64,000 bases of DNA from Albimonas sp041685625. Lineage in GTDB: Bacteria > Pseudomonadota > Alphaproteobacteria > Rhodobacterales > Rhodobacteraceae. The notes under the pieces were generated by a model that had not been told where the DNA came from, searched no databases, and saw only the letters and a program-made list of their open reading frames with translations. The DNA lies in the NCBI GenBank assembly GCA_041685625.1, contig JAWLFJ010000001.1, positions 41,097 through 105,096 on the forward strand, in the 5' to 3' direction. The translations under genes were made by a program, and so were the position numbers. Each line of letters begins with the position of its first letter. Position 1 is the stretch's first letter. Of this stretch, positions 41,635 to 51,617 are shown piece after piece.

Positions 41635-44292
41635 ATGGAAATCCTGTTTCTCGCCGTCCTGCTCGTCCTCATGGCCACGGCCCTCGGCGCCGGGTTCCCG
41701 GTCGCCTTCTCGCTGCCCGGCGCGGCCATCCTCTCGATCGGCCTCGCCGCCCTCGTCGGCTGGCTGATCGAGGGCAGCCCCGACGCCTATTTCGCCGTCG
41801 GCGGTCCCAACGAATGGCTGACCTCGGGCGTGACCAACCTGCGAGGCATCTACTGGGAGGCGGAACGCGACACGCTGATCGCGATTCCGCTCTTCATCTT
41901 CATGGGCATCATGCTCCAGCGGTCGAAGATCGCGGAGGATCTGCTGATCACCATGGCCCAGCTCTTCGGGCCCGTGCCGGGCGGTCTCGGCATCTCGGTC
42001 GTGTTCGTGGGCGCGCTGCTCGCCGCCACCACCGGCATCGTCGGCGCGACCGTGGTCGCCATGGGTCTGATCTCGCTGCCGGCGATGCTGCGCAACGGCT
42101 ACTCCAAGCCGCTGGCCACCGGCACCATCGCCGCCTCCGGCACGCTCGGGCAGATCATCCCGCCCTCGATCGTGCTCATCATCCTCGCCGACCAGCTCGC
42201 CAGCGCGACCGACCAGGCGTCCTCCGCGCGTCAGGAGCTGTTCCGCGACGCCACCGGCCAGATCTCGATGCCGGCGGAATACGACGTCTCCGGCACCTCG
42301 GCGGGGGAGATGTTCCTCGGCGCCTTCGTGCCCGGCCTCGTGCTGGTCGGCATCTACATGCTGTTCATCCTCGGATTCGCGTTGCTGCGCCCCAAGCTGG
42401 CGCCGGCCGTGCCCTACGAGGGGGAGCGCAACCTCCGTTTCTGGGGCCAGGTGCTGCTGATCCTGGTGCCGCCGCTGGCGCTGATCTTCCTCGTGCTCGG
42501 CTCGATCATGACCGGCGTCGCCACGGTGAATCAGGCCGGCGCGATCGGCGCGGCCGGGGCCCTCGTCATGGCCGGCTACCGCCTGAAGGAGGAGTCGCGC
42601 GGCGCCTACTGGCCGGCGATCCTCGCCGTGGTCTCGATCGTCGCGCTCTACTTCCTCCTCAAGTGGCAGCCGATCAACGTCCGCAGCCTCGACACGCCGA
42701 ACGAGAACCTCGCGCTCGTGCTCGCCCTCTTCCCCGTCGCCGGGCTCCTGATCTCGCTGGTCTGGTCCGGCGTGCGGGTGATGCGCATCGACGCCACGCT
42801 CCAGGGCGTCATGCTGGAGACCGCGAAGACCTCCTCGCTGGTGTTCATCATCCTCCTCGGCGCGGCGATGCTCACCGCGGCGTTCCGCGCCTTCGGCGGC
42901 GAGGAGCTGGTGAAGCACTTCCTCGAAGGGCTGCCCGGCGGGTTCTGGACGCAGTTCATCATCGTCATGCTGGTGATCTTCGTCCTCGGCTTCTTCCTCG
43001 ACTTCATCGAGATCGCGGTGGTCGTGGTGCCGATCGTGGCGCCGATCCTGCTGGCCGATCCGGGCGCCAACATCACCGCCGTCTGGCTCGGCGTGATGAT
43101 CGGCCTCAACATCCAGACCTCGTTCCTGACGCCGCCCTTCGGCTTCGCGCTGTTCTACCTCCGCGGCGTCGCGCCGAGGGAGGTCAAGACCACCGACATG
43201 TACAAGGGCGTGATCGCCTTCATCACGCTCCAGCTCGCGGGGCTCGCGGTGGTCGGGGTCTATCCGCCGCTCGTGAACTACCTGCCGCAGCGCACCTCGC
43301 TGCTGTCGGAGACCGCGCCGCCGCCGCGAAACCCGCGGCTTCAGGCCTGCATCGAGGATTATCTCGTCGCGCACATCGAGTCCGGCGAAGCCGAGGTGCG
43401 CGATGCCGTGGCCGAGGCCCGGAACCTCGACCTGAGCTATCTTCCCGAAGACATGCGCGAAGATCTGACCGAGAGCTTCGATCAGGCCGAGCGGGCGGTG
43501 CGTCTGCTGATCGAAGCCGACGAGGCCGCCGGCCGCGTCGGCGAGGCCGCGGTCCCGTTCAAGCCCCTCCTCGTCGAGGTGCGCGGACTGCAGCGCGACA
43601 TCCGCGCCATCGAGGACGACCTCGAGGAGACGGAGACCACCGTCTCGCGCCTGATGGAGCGCGAAGAGGGCCTCCGGGCCGGGCTCGAGGCCGAGATCGA
43701 ACGCCTTCGCGAGGAGCGCGACGCGCTGCTCGCCCGGATCCCGGAGGAGTTCGACGAGCGGTTCGAGGCGTTCACCGAAGTCGAGCGCGAGGAGACCAAC
43801 CTCCGCCGCGAGTACCGCCGCGCCGGCGACACCGCCGCCCGAAACGCGATGGAGGTCGTGGCGGTGATCGAGGACACCGTCGCCTTCGCCGCGCTGGAGA
43901 GCAATCTCCGCGCGATGCTGGAGCGGATCCGCTCGGGCGAGGATCCGTCCGATCTCGTGGACCCGATCACCGATCTGCGCGCCGCCGTCGGCGACGTCGA
44001 GGGGGCGCGCGAACTCAGGAGCGAGGTCAACGACGCCCGCTCGGCGCTGCGGGGCCGTGAGCCGGACCCGGCCGAGGCCGCCGCGGCGATGGAGCGCGCC
44101 CTCGACCTGCACGCCGAGCAGATGGACTGGCGCAACCGCGCCTGGAAGGATCTGCTGCCCGGCCTCAAGGCGTATCTGGAGCGGATCACCGAGACCGTCG
44201 GCGTCCGCCAGCGGGACCGGATGCCGCGCGAGATGGCGCTCTCCGTGGCCGCCTGCGAGAGCCGGCATCGCGACCTCTCGCTGCGCTTCTGA
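41635..44292 (+). CDS. dctM: TRAP transporter large permease with long C-terminal coiled-coil domain
   Basis: Residues about 1-545 are a DctM permease with many membrane helices. They include PLFIFMGIMLQRSKIAEDLL, TTGIVGATVVAMGLISLPAM, IPPSIVLIILADQL, LGFFLDFIEIAVVVVPIVAP and LNIQTSFLTPPFGFALFYLR. From about residue 555 to 885 the protein continues as a charged, mostly helical domain with strong coiled-coil character (ETETTVSRLMEREEGLRAGL, EIERLREERDALLARI). A usual DctM is about 430 residues, so the extension is notable. It ends before a strong terminator. Confidence 0.92.
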   Translation: MEILFLAVLLVLMATALGAGFPVAFSLPGAAILSIGLAALVGWLIEGSPDAYFAVGGPNEWLTSGVTNLRGIYWEAERDTLIAIPLFIFMGIMLQRSKIAEDLLITMAQLFGPVPGGLGISVVFVGALLAATTGIVGATVVAMGLISLPAMLRNGYSKPLATGTIAASGTLGQIIPPSIVLIILADQLASATDQASSARQELFRDATGQISMPAEYDVSGTSAGEMFLGAFVPGLVLVGIYMLFILGFALLRPKLAPAVPYEGERNLRFWGQVLLILVPPLALIFLVLGSIMTGVATVNQAGAIGAAGALVMAGYRLKEESRGAYWPAILAVVSIVALYFLLKWQPINVRSLDTPNENLALVLALFPVAGLLISLVWSGVRVMRIDATLQGVMLETAKTSSLVFIILLGAAMLTAAFRAFGGEELVKHFLEGLPGGFWTQFIIVMLVIFVLGFFLDFIEIAVVVVPIVAPILLADPGANITAVWLGVMIGLNIQTSFLTPPFGFALFYLRGVAPREVKTTDMYKGVIAFITLQLAGLAVVGVYPPLVNYLPQRTSLLSETAPPPRNPRLQACIEDYLVAHIESGEAEVRDAVAEARNLDLSYLPEDMREDLTESFDQAERAVRLLIEADEAAGRVGEAAVPFKPLLVEVRGLQRDIRAIEDDLEETETTVSRLMEREEGLRAGLEAEIERLREERDALLARIPEEFDERFEAFTEVEREETNLRREYRRAGDTAARNAMEVVAVIEDTVAFAALESNLRAMLERIRSGEDPSDLVDPITDLRAAVGDVEGARELRSEVNDARSALRGREPDPAEAAAAMERALDLHAEQMDWRNRAWKDLLPGLKAYLERITETVGVRQRDRMPREMALSVAACESRHRDLSLRF

Positions 44293-44316
44293 GCGCCGCG
44301 CACGTCGTCGCGCCGC

Positions 44317-44345
44317 ACGGGCGCCGGGGATCCCCCGGCGCCCGT
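44317..44345 (+). terminator. Terminator of the TRAP operon
   Basis: A perfect 13-bp stem ACGGGCGCCGGGG/CCCCGGCGCCCGT with a 3-nt loop, 24 bases after the dctM stop. The following TCCGCGTTCC is only weakly T-rich. Confidence 0.75.
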
Positions 44346-44413
44346 TCCGCGTTCCGGCCCGGCGCCGTGCGGAGGACTCGACTCCGCCCCCCGATCCTCT
44401 AGCTTGGGATCAG

Positions 44414-44428
44414 GAACAAAACCCGAAC
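44414..44428 (+). promoter_or_regulatory. LexA (SOS) box upstream of imuB
   Basis: GAAC-AAAACCC-GAAC, a perfect alphaproteobacterial LexA direct repeat, 19 bases before the imuB start. Established SOS control of imuB in other bacteria makes this assignment strong. Confidence 0.85.
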
Positions 44429-44447
44429 AAGCCTTCGAGTCACGCCC

Positions 44448-46133
44448 ATGCCGCCCGGCACCGCCCGACGCCGCGTCCTCTGCCTATGGCTCCCGCGCTT
44501 CGTGGCGGAACTCGCCCTGCGGCGCGCCGATCTCTCCCATCTGGGACCCGCGGACGCCTTCGCCGTGGTGGACGAACTGCGCTCCGCGCTTCGCCTCGTC
44601 TCGGTCGACGCCACCGCCGCCGCGCTCGGCCTCGCCCCCGGCCGCAGCCTCGCCGACGCCCGCGCCGCCCACCCGGCGCTCGTCACCCGCCCGCGCCGGC
44701 CCGGGGCCGAAGCCCACGGCCGCGCCGCCCTGATCCGCTGGGCGCGGCGCTTCTCCCCATGGGTCGGGGAGGATCTCGCCGGCCTCGGCGAGGGCGCGCT
44801 CGCCCTCGACGTCACCGGCTGCGCGCATCTCTTCGGGGGGGAACGGGCGATGGCCGAGCGTATGGTGGAGGATCTCGCCGCCCTCGGCCTCACCGCCCGT
44901 GCCGGTCTCGCCGACTGCCGCGGCGCGGCCTGGGCGCTCGCCCGCTTCGCCGCGGGGGAGGCCGCGCCCGGCGGACCCACCGGCGACGCCGTCCAGGTCG
45001 ACGCGCCCGCGACGCGCGTGCGAAGCCCCGCCCGCCGCCGGCCCGAGGCGCGCGCTCTGCCGGCGGAATCCGCCGCCGTCGCCGTCGCGCCGCCCGGCGC
45101 CACCCGTGCCGCGCTGGCGGATCTGCCGCCCGCCGCGCTCCGCATTCCGGAGGAGACGGCCGCCGGCCTCGCCCGGCTCGGTCTGCGCCGGATCGGCGAC
45201 CTCGCGGCGCTGCCGCGCGCCTCCCTCGCCCGGCGCTTCGGGGCGGATCTCGTCATCCGTCTCGACCAGGCGCTCGGCGTGACGCCGGAGCCGGTGTCGC
45301 CCCTGAAACCGCCGGAGCGCTTCGCCGCGCGACTCAGCCTGCCGGAGCCGATCGGCCTCAGAAGCGATCTCGAAGCGGCGCTGGCGCGCCTGCTGGCGCG
45401 ATTGGAGACGCGGCTGGAGGCGGCCCGGCGGGGCGCCCGTCGCCTGCGCCTCGCCGTGCGCCGGGTGGACGGAACCGAGCAGGCCGAGGAGGTCGGCCTC
45501 GCCCGCCCCGCCCGCGATCCCGAACGGCTCGCTCCGCTTTTCGACCGGGCGCTGGATCGTATCGAGGCCGGCTTCGGCATCGACGCCGTGCGGCTCGAGG
45601 CGATGCAGACCGAACCGCTCTCGCCTCGACCCCATGCCGGTCACCTCGAGGCGCGCGCCGCCGCCGACGCGCGGCGCAGGCCGGAGGGCGACGAGGCCTT
45701 TGCCGACCTGCTCGGCCGCCTCGGCGCCCGCGTGGGGCTGGAGCGGATCGCGCGCTGGATCCCGGCCGAGAGCCACATCCCCGAAAAGACCGCGCATCTC
45801 GCCGCCGCCGCCTGGTCGGCGCCGGCGGAGGCCTGGCCGGCGCCGCCCTCGCCGCGGCCGATCCTCCTGTTCCGGCCGGAGCCCGCGACGGTCCTGAGCG
45901 GGGGCGAGGGCGTCCGTCCGCCCGCCGCCTTCCGCTGGCGGCGGGCCGAGCACCGCCTCGCCGCCGCGGCGGGTCCGGAGCGCATCGCGCCCGAATGGTG
46001 GCTGGACGACCCGGGATGGCGCGGCGGCGCGCGCGACTACTGGCGGGTGGAGACGGAAACCGGCGTCCGCCTCTGGCTTTTCGCGCTGCCCGGCGGCGGC
46101 GAGGGCTGGTTCGTGCACGGCGTCTTCGCCTGA
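44448..46133 (+). CDS. imuB: ImuB, Y-family DNA polymerase-like mutagenesis protein
   Basis: ImuB is a catalytically inactive Y-family polymerase homologue that bridges ImuA, DnaE2 and the beta clamp in SOS mutagenesis. The 561-residue product starts MPPGTARRRVLCLWLPRF, matching ImuB's LWLPxxxxE entry. It has LGLAPGRSLADARAAHP, LDVTGCAHLFGGE (acidic catalytic residues replaced), the helix-hairpin-helix LARLGLRRIGDLAALPRASL, and the little-finger and C-terminal ImuB motif DYWRVETETGVRLWLFAL. It is somewhat longer than average. No imuA or dnaE2 adjoins it. Confidence 0.93.
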   Translation: MPPGTARRRVLCLWLPRFVAELALRRADLSHLGPADAFAVVDELRSALRLVSVDATAAALGLAPGRSLADARAAHPALVTRPRRPGAEAHGRAALIRWARRFSPWVGEDLAGLGEGALALDVTGCAHLFGGERAMAERMVEDLAALGLTARAGLADCRGAAWALARFAAGEAAPGGPTGDAVQVDAPATRVRSPARRRPEARALPAESAAVAVAPPGATRAALADLPPAALRIPEETAAGLARLGLRRIGDLAALPRASLARRFGADLVIRLDQALGVTPEPVSPLKPPERFAARLSLPEPIGLRSDLEAALARLLARLETRLEAARRGARRLRLAVRRVDGTEQAEEVGLARPARDPERLAPLFDRALDRIEAGFGIDAVRLEAMQTEPLSPRPHAGHLEARAAADARRRPEGDEAFADLLGRLGARVGLERIARWIPAESHIPEKTAHLAAAAWSAPAEAWPAPPSPRPILLFRPEPATVLSGGEGVRPPAAFRWRRAEHRLAAAAGPERIAPEWWLDDPGWRGGARDYWRVETETGVRLWLFALPGGGEGWFVHGVFA

Positions 46134-46168
46134 GCCCACGGGCCGCCCTCGACGGCCCTGTCGCCCCC

Positions 46169-47617
46169 TCACGCCCGCCAGAAGGCCGTCGTGAACAGCG
46201 CGAAGACCGCCATCAGCTCCAGCCGCCCGAGGAGCATCGCCGCGCTCAGCAGCCACTTCGCCTCGTCGGAGAGCGGGGCGAAGTTGCCCGACGGCCCGAT
46301 GATCGACCCGAGCCCGGGGCCGACGTTCGCGAGCGCCGTCGCGGCGCCGGAGACGGCGGTGACGATGTCGTATCCCATCATGCCGAGCGAGATCGAGACG
46401 ACGGCGAGGGTCAGCATGAACAGGAAGAAGAACGCCACCACCGAGGAGATGACCTCCTCCTCGACCTTGCGGCCCTCGTAGCGCAGCGGCACGACCGCGT
46501 TCGGCGAATGCAGCTTTCGGAGCCCGGCGCCGAGAGCGACCAGCAGCATCTGGTACCGGAAGATCTTCACCGAGCAGCACGTCGATCCCGTGCAGCCGCC
46601 GATCAGCCCGCCGATGAAGAAGATCGCCGCGACGAAGGCGCCCCAGGTCCCGTAGTCGGCCGAGGCGTAGCCGGTCCCCGACACGATCGAGATCGTGTTG
46701 AACAGCGCGTGCCGCACGCTCTCCTCCACCGGGGCGCCGTCGGCCACGATGCGCTGCAGGGAGACGGCGCCGGCGATGGTCAGCAGGACGCCGAGATAGG
46801 CGCGGATCTGCGGGTCGATCAGCAGCGGTCGCGCCGTTCCCGCGGCCAGCTGGACGACCCGAATGAAGGGGATGCTGGCGGCGAACATGAAGAACGACGC
46901 CGCATACTGAATCGGCGCCTCGAAGGCGCTCATCGAGGCGTCGTAGTTCGCGAAGCCGCCCGTGGCGACCGTGGTCAACGCGTGCACCGCCGCGTCGAAC
47001 CCGCTCATGCCGAGAGCGTCGTAGACCAGCGCGCAGGCGACGGTCAGGGCTATGTAGACCCAGGTCAGCGACGCGGCGATGACCGCGGCGCGGGGCAGGG
47101 GCTTGCCCAGCGTGTCGAACGCCTCGGAGCGGAAGAACTGCATCCCGCCGACCCGCATCTCGGGCAGGAAGGCGAGGGCGACGACGACGATGCCGAGCCC
47201 GCCGAACCATTGCAGCATGCCGCGCCAGATCTGCGCGCCCGGCGGCAGCGCGTCGATGCCGGCGATCACGGTGGAGCCGGTCGTGGTCATCCCCGACATG
47301 CTCTCGAACAGGGCGTCCGTCGGCGACAGCGCAGGGGCGCCGAGGATCAGCGGCAGCGCGCCGAAGGCCGGCAGGACCGTCCACAGCGCCACGGTCAGCA
47401 CGAAGATCTGCCGGATGTCCGCCTCGCCGATCCGGACCCCGCGCGTGGCCCCCGCCGCCAGACCGCCCGCCGTGACGGTCAGGAACCCCGACATCGCGAA
47501 CCCGCGCCAGTTCGCGTCGCCGGCCAGGACGTCGAGGGCCATCGGCACGACCATCGACGCCCCCAGCACCATGACGGCGAGGCCGATGAGATGGACGGGG
47601 GCGCGCGGGTCCAGCAT
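46169..47617 (-). CDS. trkH: Trk-type potassium transporter membrane subunit
   Basis: A 482-residue potassium uptake subunit with four selectivity-filter repeats: GMTTTGSTV, TTVATGGFANYD, VSGTGYASADYG and LANVGPGLGSI. The filter glycines and the interrupting GGCTGSTCCSVK segment are present. The ATG at 47617 (MLDPRAPVHLIGL) gives the standard TrkH length; a TTG at 47653 would add 12 residues. It acts with a TrkA-type NAD-binding regulator not in this window. It converges on imuB. Confidence 0.95.
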   Translation of the reverse strand: MLDPRAPVHLIGLAVMVLGASMVVPMALDVLAGDANWRGFAMSGFLTVTAGGLAAGATRGVRIGEADIRQIFVLTVALWTVLPAFGALPLILGAPALSPTDALFESMSGMTTTGSTVIAGIDALPPGAQIWRGMLQWFGGLGIVVVALAFLPEMRVGGMQFFRSEAFDTLGKPLPRAAVIAASLTWVYIALTVACALVYDALGMSGFDAAVHALTTVATGGFANYDASMSAFEAPIQYAASFFMFAASIPFIRVVQLAAGTARPLLIDPQIRAYLGVLLTIAGAVSLQRIVADGAPVEESVRHALFNTISIVSGTGYASADYGTWGAFVAAIFFIGGLIGGCTGSTCCSVKIFRYQMLLVALGAGLRKLHSPNAVVPLRYEGRKVEEEVISSVVAFFFLFMLTLAVVSISLGMMGYDIVTAVSGAATALANVGPGLGSIIGPSGNFAPLSDEAKWLLSAAMLLGRLELMAVFALFTTAFWRA

Positions 47618-47662
47618 GCGCGGGATCAGGCCGAGGCCCGCACGCCCCGTCAAGGGCGCGTA

Positions 47663-48763
<1,101 letters not shown>

Positions 48764-48964
48764 GGACTCTTCCCGGTCGTGCAGGCCGGCGACGCGCGGG
48801 GCGGCTCTTGCGGGGGGCCGCCGGTCTGGCCGTGTGCGGTTCGGCGCGGCCGCGCGGCGCCCTCGTCGGCGGCGAATTTCGCCGCGGTTCGCGAGAGATA
48901 CGCCCCGACCCGCCCGATCGGATCATTCCCCGGTCGAGAGACGCATCGTTTCCGGATCGTTCCG

Positions 48965-50161
48965 TCAGGCGGCGTCGAGCGCGGCGAGAAGATCGGCTTC
49001 CAGATCCTCCGGCGCCTCCAGCCCGCAGGAGAGACGGATCAGCCCCTCCCCGATGCCCAGCGCGTCGCGCTGCTCCGGCGACAGGCGCTGATGCGTCGTC
49101 GTCGCCGGATGCGTCGCGATCGACTTGGCGTCGCCGAGATTGTTGGAGATCAGCACGACCTGAAGCGCGTTCAGCACCCGGAACGCCGCCGCGCGTCCGC
49201 CGGCGACCTCGAAGGCGATCAGCGTGCCGCCCGTCTCCATCTGCTTGGCCGCCAAGGCGTGCTGCGGATGGTCCGCCCGGCCCGGATAGCGCAGCGAGGC
49301 GATCTTCGGATGACCCGCCAGCGCGTCGGCGAGCCGTGCCGCCGTCGCCGCCTGCGCCCGGGCGCGCAGATCCAGCGTCTCCAGCCCCTTCAGCAGGACC
49401 CAGGCGTTGAACGGGCTCATCGCGCCGCCGGTGTGCTTCAGGAACGGCTCGACATGCCCGCGCACGATCTCCTCTGACGCAAGGACCACGCCGCCGAGCA
49501 CCCGGCCCTGCCCGTCGACGTGCTTGGTGGCCGAGTAGATCACCACCTCCGCCCCCAAGGCGAGCGGCCGCTGGAAGACCGGCGTGGCGAAGACGTTGTC
49601 GACGACCAGCTTCGCCCCGCCCTCGCGGGCGACCGCCGCGACCGCCTCGATGTCGATCAGCTCGAGCGTGGGGTTCGACGGGCTCTCGAGGAACAGCAGC
49701 TTCGTCTCCGCACGCATCGCGGCCTTCCAGGCGGAGAGGTCCGGGCCGTCGACCAGCGTCACCTCGACCCCGAAGCGCGGCAGCAGCGTCTCGACGATCC
49801 AGAGGCAGGAGCCGAACAGCGCCCGCGCCGAGACGACGTGGTCCCCCGCGCGCAGTTGCGAGAGCAGCGCCGCATGCACCGCCGCCATGCCGGAGGCGGT
49901 GGCGAAGGCGTCCTCGGCCCCCTCGAGCGCGGCCATCCGCTCCTCGAACATCCGGACGGTGGGGTTGCCGTAGCGGGCGTAGATGAAGCCGTCCTCGGTC
50001 CCCTCGAAGCGGGCCGCGGCGCTTTCGGCGCTCTCGTAGGCGAAGCCTTGGGTAAGATACAGCGCTTCGGACATCTCCCCGAAGCCGGATCGGACGGTCC
50101 CGGCATGGACCATCTTCGTGCGGGGGGCGAGGGCGCGGCTGGGCAGGTCGGGCTTGGTCAT
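48965..50161 (-). CDS. metZ: O-succinylhomoserine sulfhydrylase
   Basis: PLP-dependent synthesis of homocysteine from O-succinylhomoserine and sulfide in methionine biosynthesis. The 398-residue product is a Cys/Met-metabolism enzyme: YLTQGFAYESAESAAARF, FIYARYGNPTVRMFEERMA, SGMAAVHAALL, VVDNVFATPVFQRPL, and the PLP Lys in IYSATKHVDGQGRVLGG. DAKSIATHPATTTHQRLSP and the C-terminal RLSCGLE follow. The start at 50161 lies 17 bases after AGGAGG, a long gap. A SAM-II riboswitch lies in the leader, so methionine supply should shut the gene off. Confidence 0.95.
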   Translation of the reverse strand: MTKPDLPSRALAPRTKMVHAGTVRSGFGEMSEALYLTQGFAYESAESAAARFEGTEDGFIYARYGNPTVRMFEERMAALEGAEDAFATASGMAAVHAALLSQLRAGDHVVSARALFGSCLWIVETLLPRFGVEVTLVDGPDLSAWKAAMRAETKLLFLESPSNPTLELIDIEAVAAVAREGGAKLVVDNVFATPVFQRPLALGAEVVIYSATKHVDGQGRVLGGVVLASEEIVRGHVEPFLKHTGGAMSPFNAWVLLKGLETLDLRARAQAATAARLADALAGHPKIASLRYPGRADHPQHALAAKQMETGGTLIAFEVAGGRAAAFRVLNALQVVLISNNLGDAKSIATHPATTTHQRLSPEQRDALGIGEGLIRLSCGLEAPEDLEADLLAALDAA

Positions 50162-50223
50162 GGCGCGTCCGGAGCGGCCTCCTGATGCGACCGGGCTCGG
50201 GGCGCGGGGCGACGGACCCCGGG

Positions 50224-50281
50224 ACCTCTTTAGCGGTTTCTTTAACGTGGCCCGCAAGCCGGTCGGTCAACTCGCCACCGG
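50224..50281 (-). promoter_or_regulatory. SAM-II riboswitch in the metZ leader
   Basis: Read on the minus strand, GTGGC (50278-50274) pairs with GCCAC (50251-50247) to form P1. The loop GAGTTGACCGACCGGCTTGC is followed by the conserved CCACGTTAAAG and CCGCTAAAGAGG. Loop GCGG (50255-50252) can pair with CCGC (50236-50233) as the H-type pseudoknot of SAM-II. The GTTAAA and GCTAAA blocks are hallmarks of this riboswitch. It lies 62 bases upstream of the metZ start. SAM binding should reduce metZ translation. Confidence 0.87.
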
Positions 50282-50444
50282 GCTGCGGGTAAGGCCGGCG
50301 CGGCCGAGCGTCAAGCGTGGCGTGGCGGCCACGGAGTCTCCGATCGGTCACGAAATGCAAACCTGAATGTCGCATGATTCCGGTATCGGGCGGCGTCGAG
50401 GCGGCGACGAGACCGCCCGGATCGGGGCCGAGCGGACCGGGTTC

Positions 50445-51434
50445 ATGGCGATTCTGCAGGTCGGATCGGGCGTCGTCCCCGTCGAGGCGGCGGCGCTGGC
50501 CAAGGCGGCGGACCGCGTGCCGGAGGGCGCGCCCGTCGCGATCCTGGTGCATGGCTTCAAGTTCCGCTCCGGCGACCCTCGCTGCGATCCGCACGTCCAG
50601 CTCTACGGCGCGCCGGCCCCGGCGGGGGCCCTGCGCTGCGCCGACTGGCCCCGCGCCCTCGGCTTCGCGGAGGCCGGTGCGTCCGACGGCCTTTGCATCG
50701 GTTTCGGCTGGGACGCGCGGGCGGACCATCTGCCGAACCTGGCGCGGCGCCGACGCAACGGTTTCGCCGTCGCCTACGCCCGCGCCCGCGAGGCGGGCGA
50801 GCGCCTCGGCGCCCTGATCGCGATGCTGCGCGACCGCCGTCCGGATCTGGAGGTCGACGTGCTCGCCCACTCCCTCGGCGCGCGCGTGGCCCTGATCGCG
50901 GCGGCCGCCGGGGCCTCGCGGCTGGTCCTGCTCGGCGCGGCCGAGGACGCGGGAGAGGCCGAGCGCCGCCTCGACGCCGCGCCGGGCGTCGCGGTCCACC
51001 ATGTCGCGGCGCGCCACAACGACCTCTTCGACCTGATGTTCGAGGCCGCCGCTCCGCGCCGGGAGGGGCGGGGCGCCGTCGCCCTCGGCCGCGCGGGCCT
51101 CGCGGGCCTCGCCGGGGCGTCGCCGGCGCGATGGATGGATCTCGAACTCGACTCGGACGCCTTGAGCCGCTGGCTCGCCGGCCGCGGCGTGGATCTCGCG
51201 CCGCGCAGCCCCGCCGTCTGTCACTGGAGCTTCTATCTGCGCCCCGGCGCCATGGCCTTCTACCGCGCGATCCTGCGCGACCGCGCGGCCTGGTCGCTGG
51301 AGGCGATGCGCGCCGCCGGGGCGCCCGAAGGGCTCGCCCCGCGCTGGCGCCGCTTCGCGCCGCTCGCCCCCGCCGTGCGGCTGGGAGCCGGTTGGCGCGC
51401 GGCGCCGGGGGAGGAGGCGGCGCCCGTCTCGTGA
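50445..51434 (+). CDS. Alpha/beta-hydrolase-fold protein
   Basis: A 329-residue protein with the hydrolase core: VAILVHGFKFRSGDP (HGF oxyanion strand), LEVDVLAHSLGARVALIAAA with the nucleophile Ser in AHSLGA, and a later His-containing VHHVAARHNDLFDLMF. It resembles DUF900-type serine hydrolases; the substrate is unknown. The start is uncertain: ATG 50445 (MAILQVGSG) was chosen over 50367 because the extra 26 residues look non-conserved, yet neither has a clear Shine-Dalgarno. Divergent from metZ. Confidence 0.75.
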   Translation: MAILQVGSGVVPVEAAALAKAADRVPEGAPVAILVHGFKFRSGDPRCDPHVQLYGAPAPAGALRCADWPRALGFAEAGASDGLCIGFGWDARADHLPNLARRRRNGFAVAYARAREAGERLGALIAMLRDRRPDLEVDVLAHSLGARVALIAAAAGASRLVLLGAAEDAGEAERRLDAAPGVAVHHVAARHNDLFDLMFEAAAPRREGRGAVALGRAGLAGLAGASPARWMDLELDSDALSRWLAGRGVDLAPRSPAVCHWSFYLRPGAMAFYRAILRDRAAWSLEAMRAAGAPEGLAPRWRRFAPLAPAVRLGAGWRAAPGEEAAPVS

Positions 51435-51459
51435 CCGGCCGCCGACGGCGACGCCCCCG

Positions 51460-51489
51460 CCTCCGCTGAGCGCAAGCGCCCGCCGGAGG
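51460..51489. terminator. Possible terminator between convergent genes
   Basis: CCTCCG (51460-51465) and CGGAGG (51484-51489) form a stem, with an inner GCG/CGC pair. It lies between the hydrolase and TIGR02186 genes. Confidence 0.4.
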
Positions 51490-51617
51490 GCAGTCGACGC
51501 GCGAAGCATCGTCCTCGAGGTCGGAAGGGTCCGGACCGGACGCCTGTCGGCATCGGTTCCGCGATGGCCCGGAAACGGCGGCGTGCGGCGCCGCGGATCC
51601 GATCGGGCGAGCCGGTC

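Noticed and set aside
44341..44355. GTTC-CGC-GTTC near the end of the TRAP operon as a LexA box
   Set aside because: The spacer is 3 bp instead of 7, and the sequence belongs to the terminator region.
48764..48964. Zur-type operator upstream of folE2
   Set aside because: No suitable AT-rich palindrome is visible, although folE2 is zinc-regulated in some bacteria.
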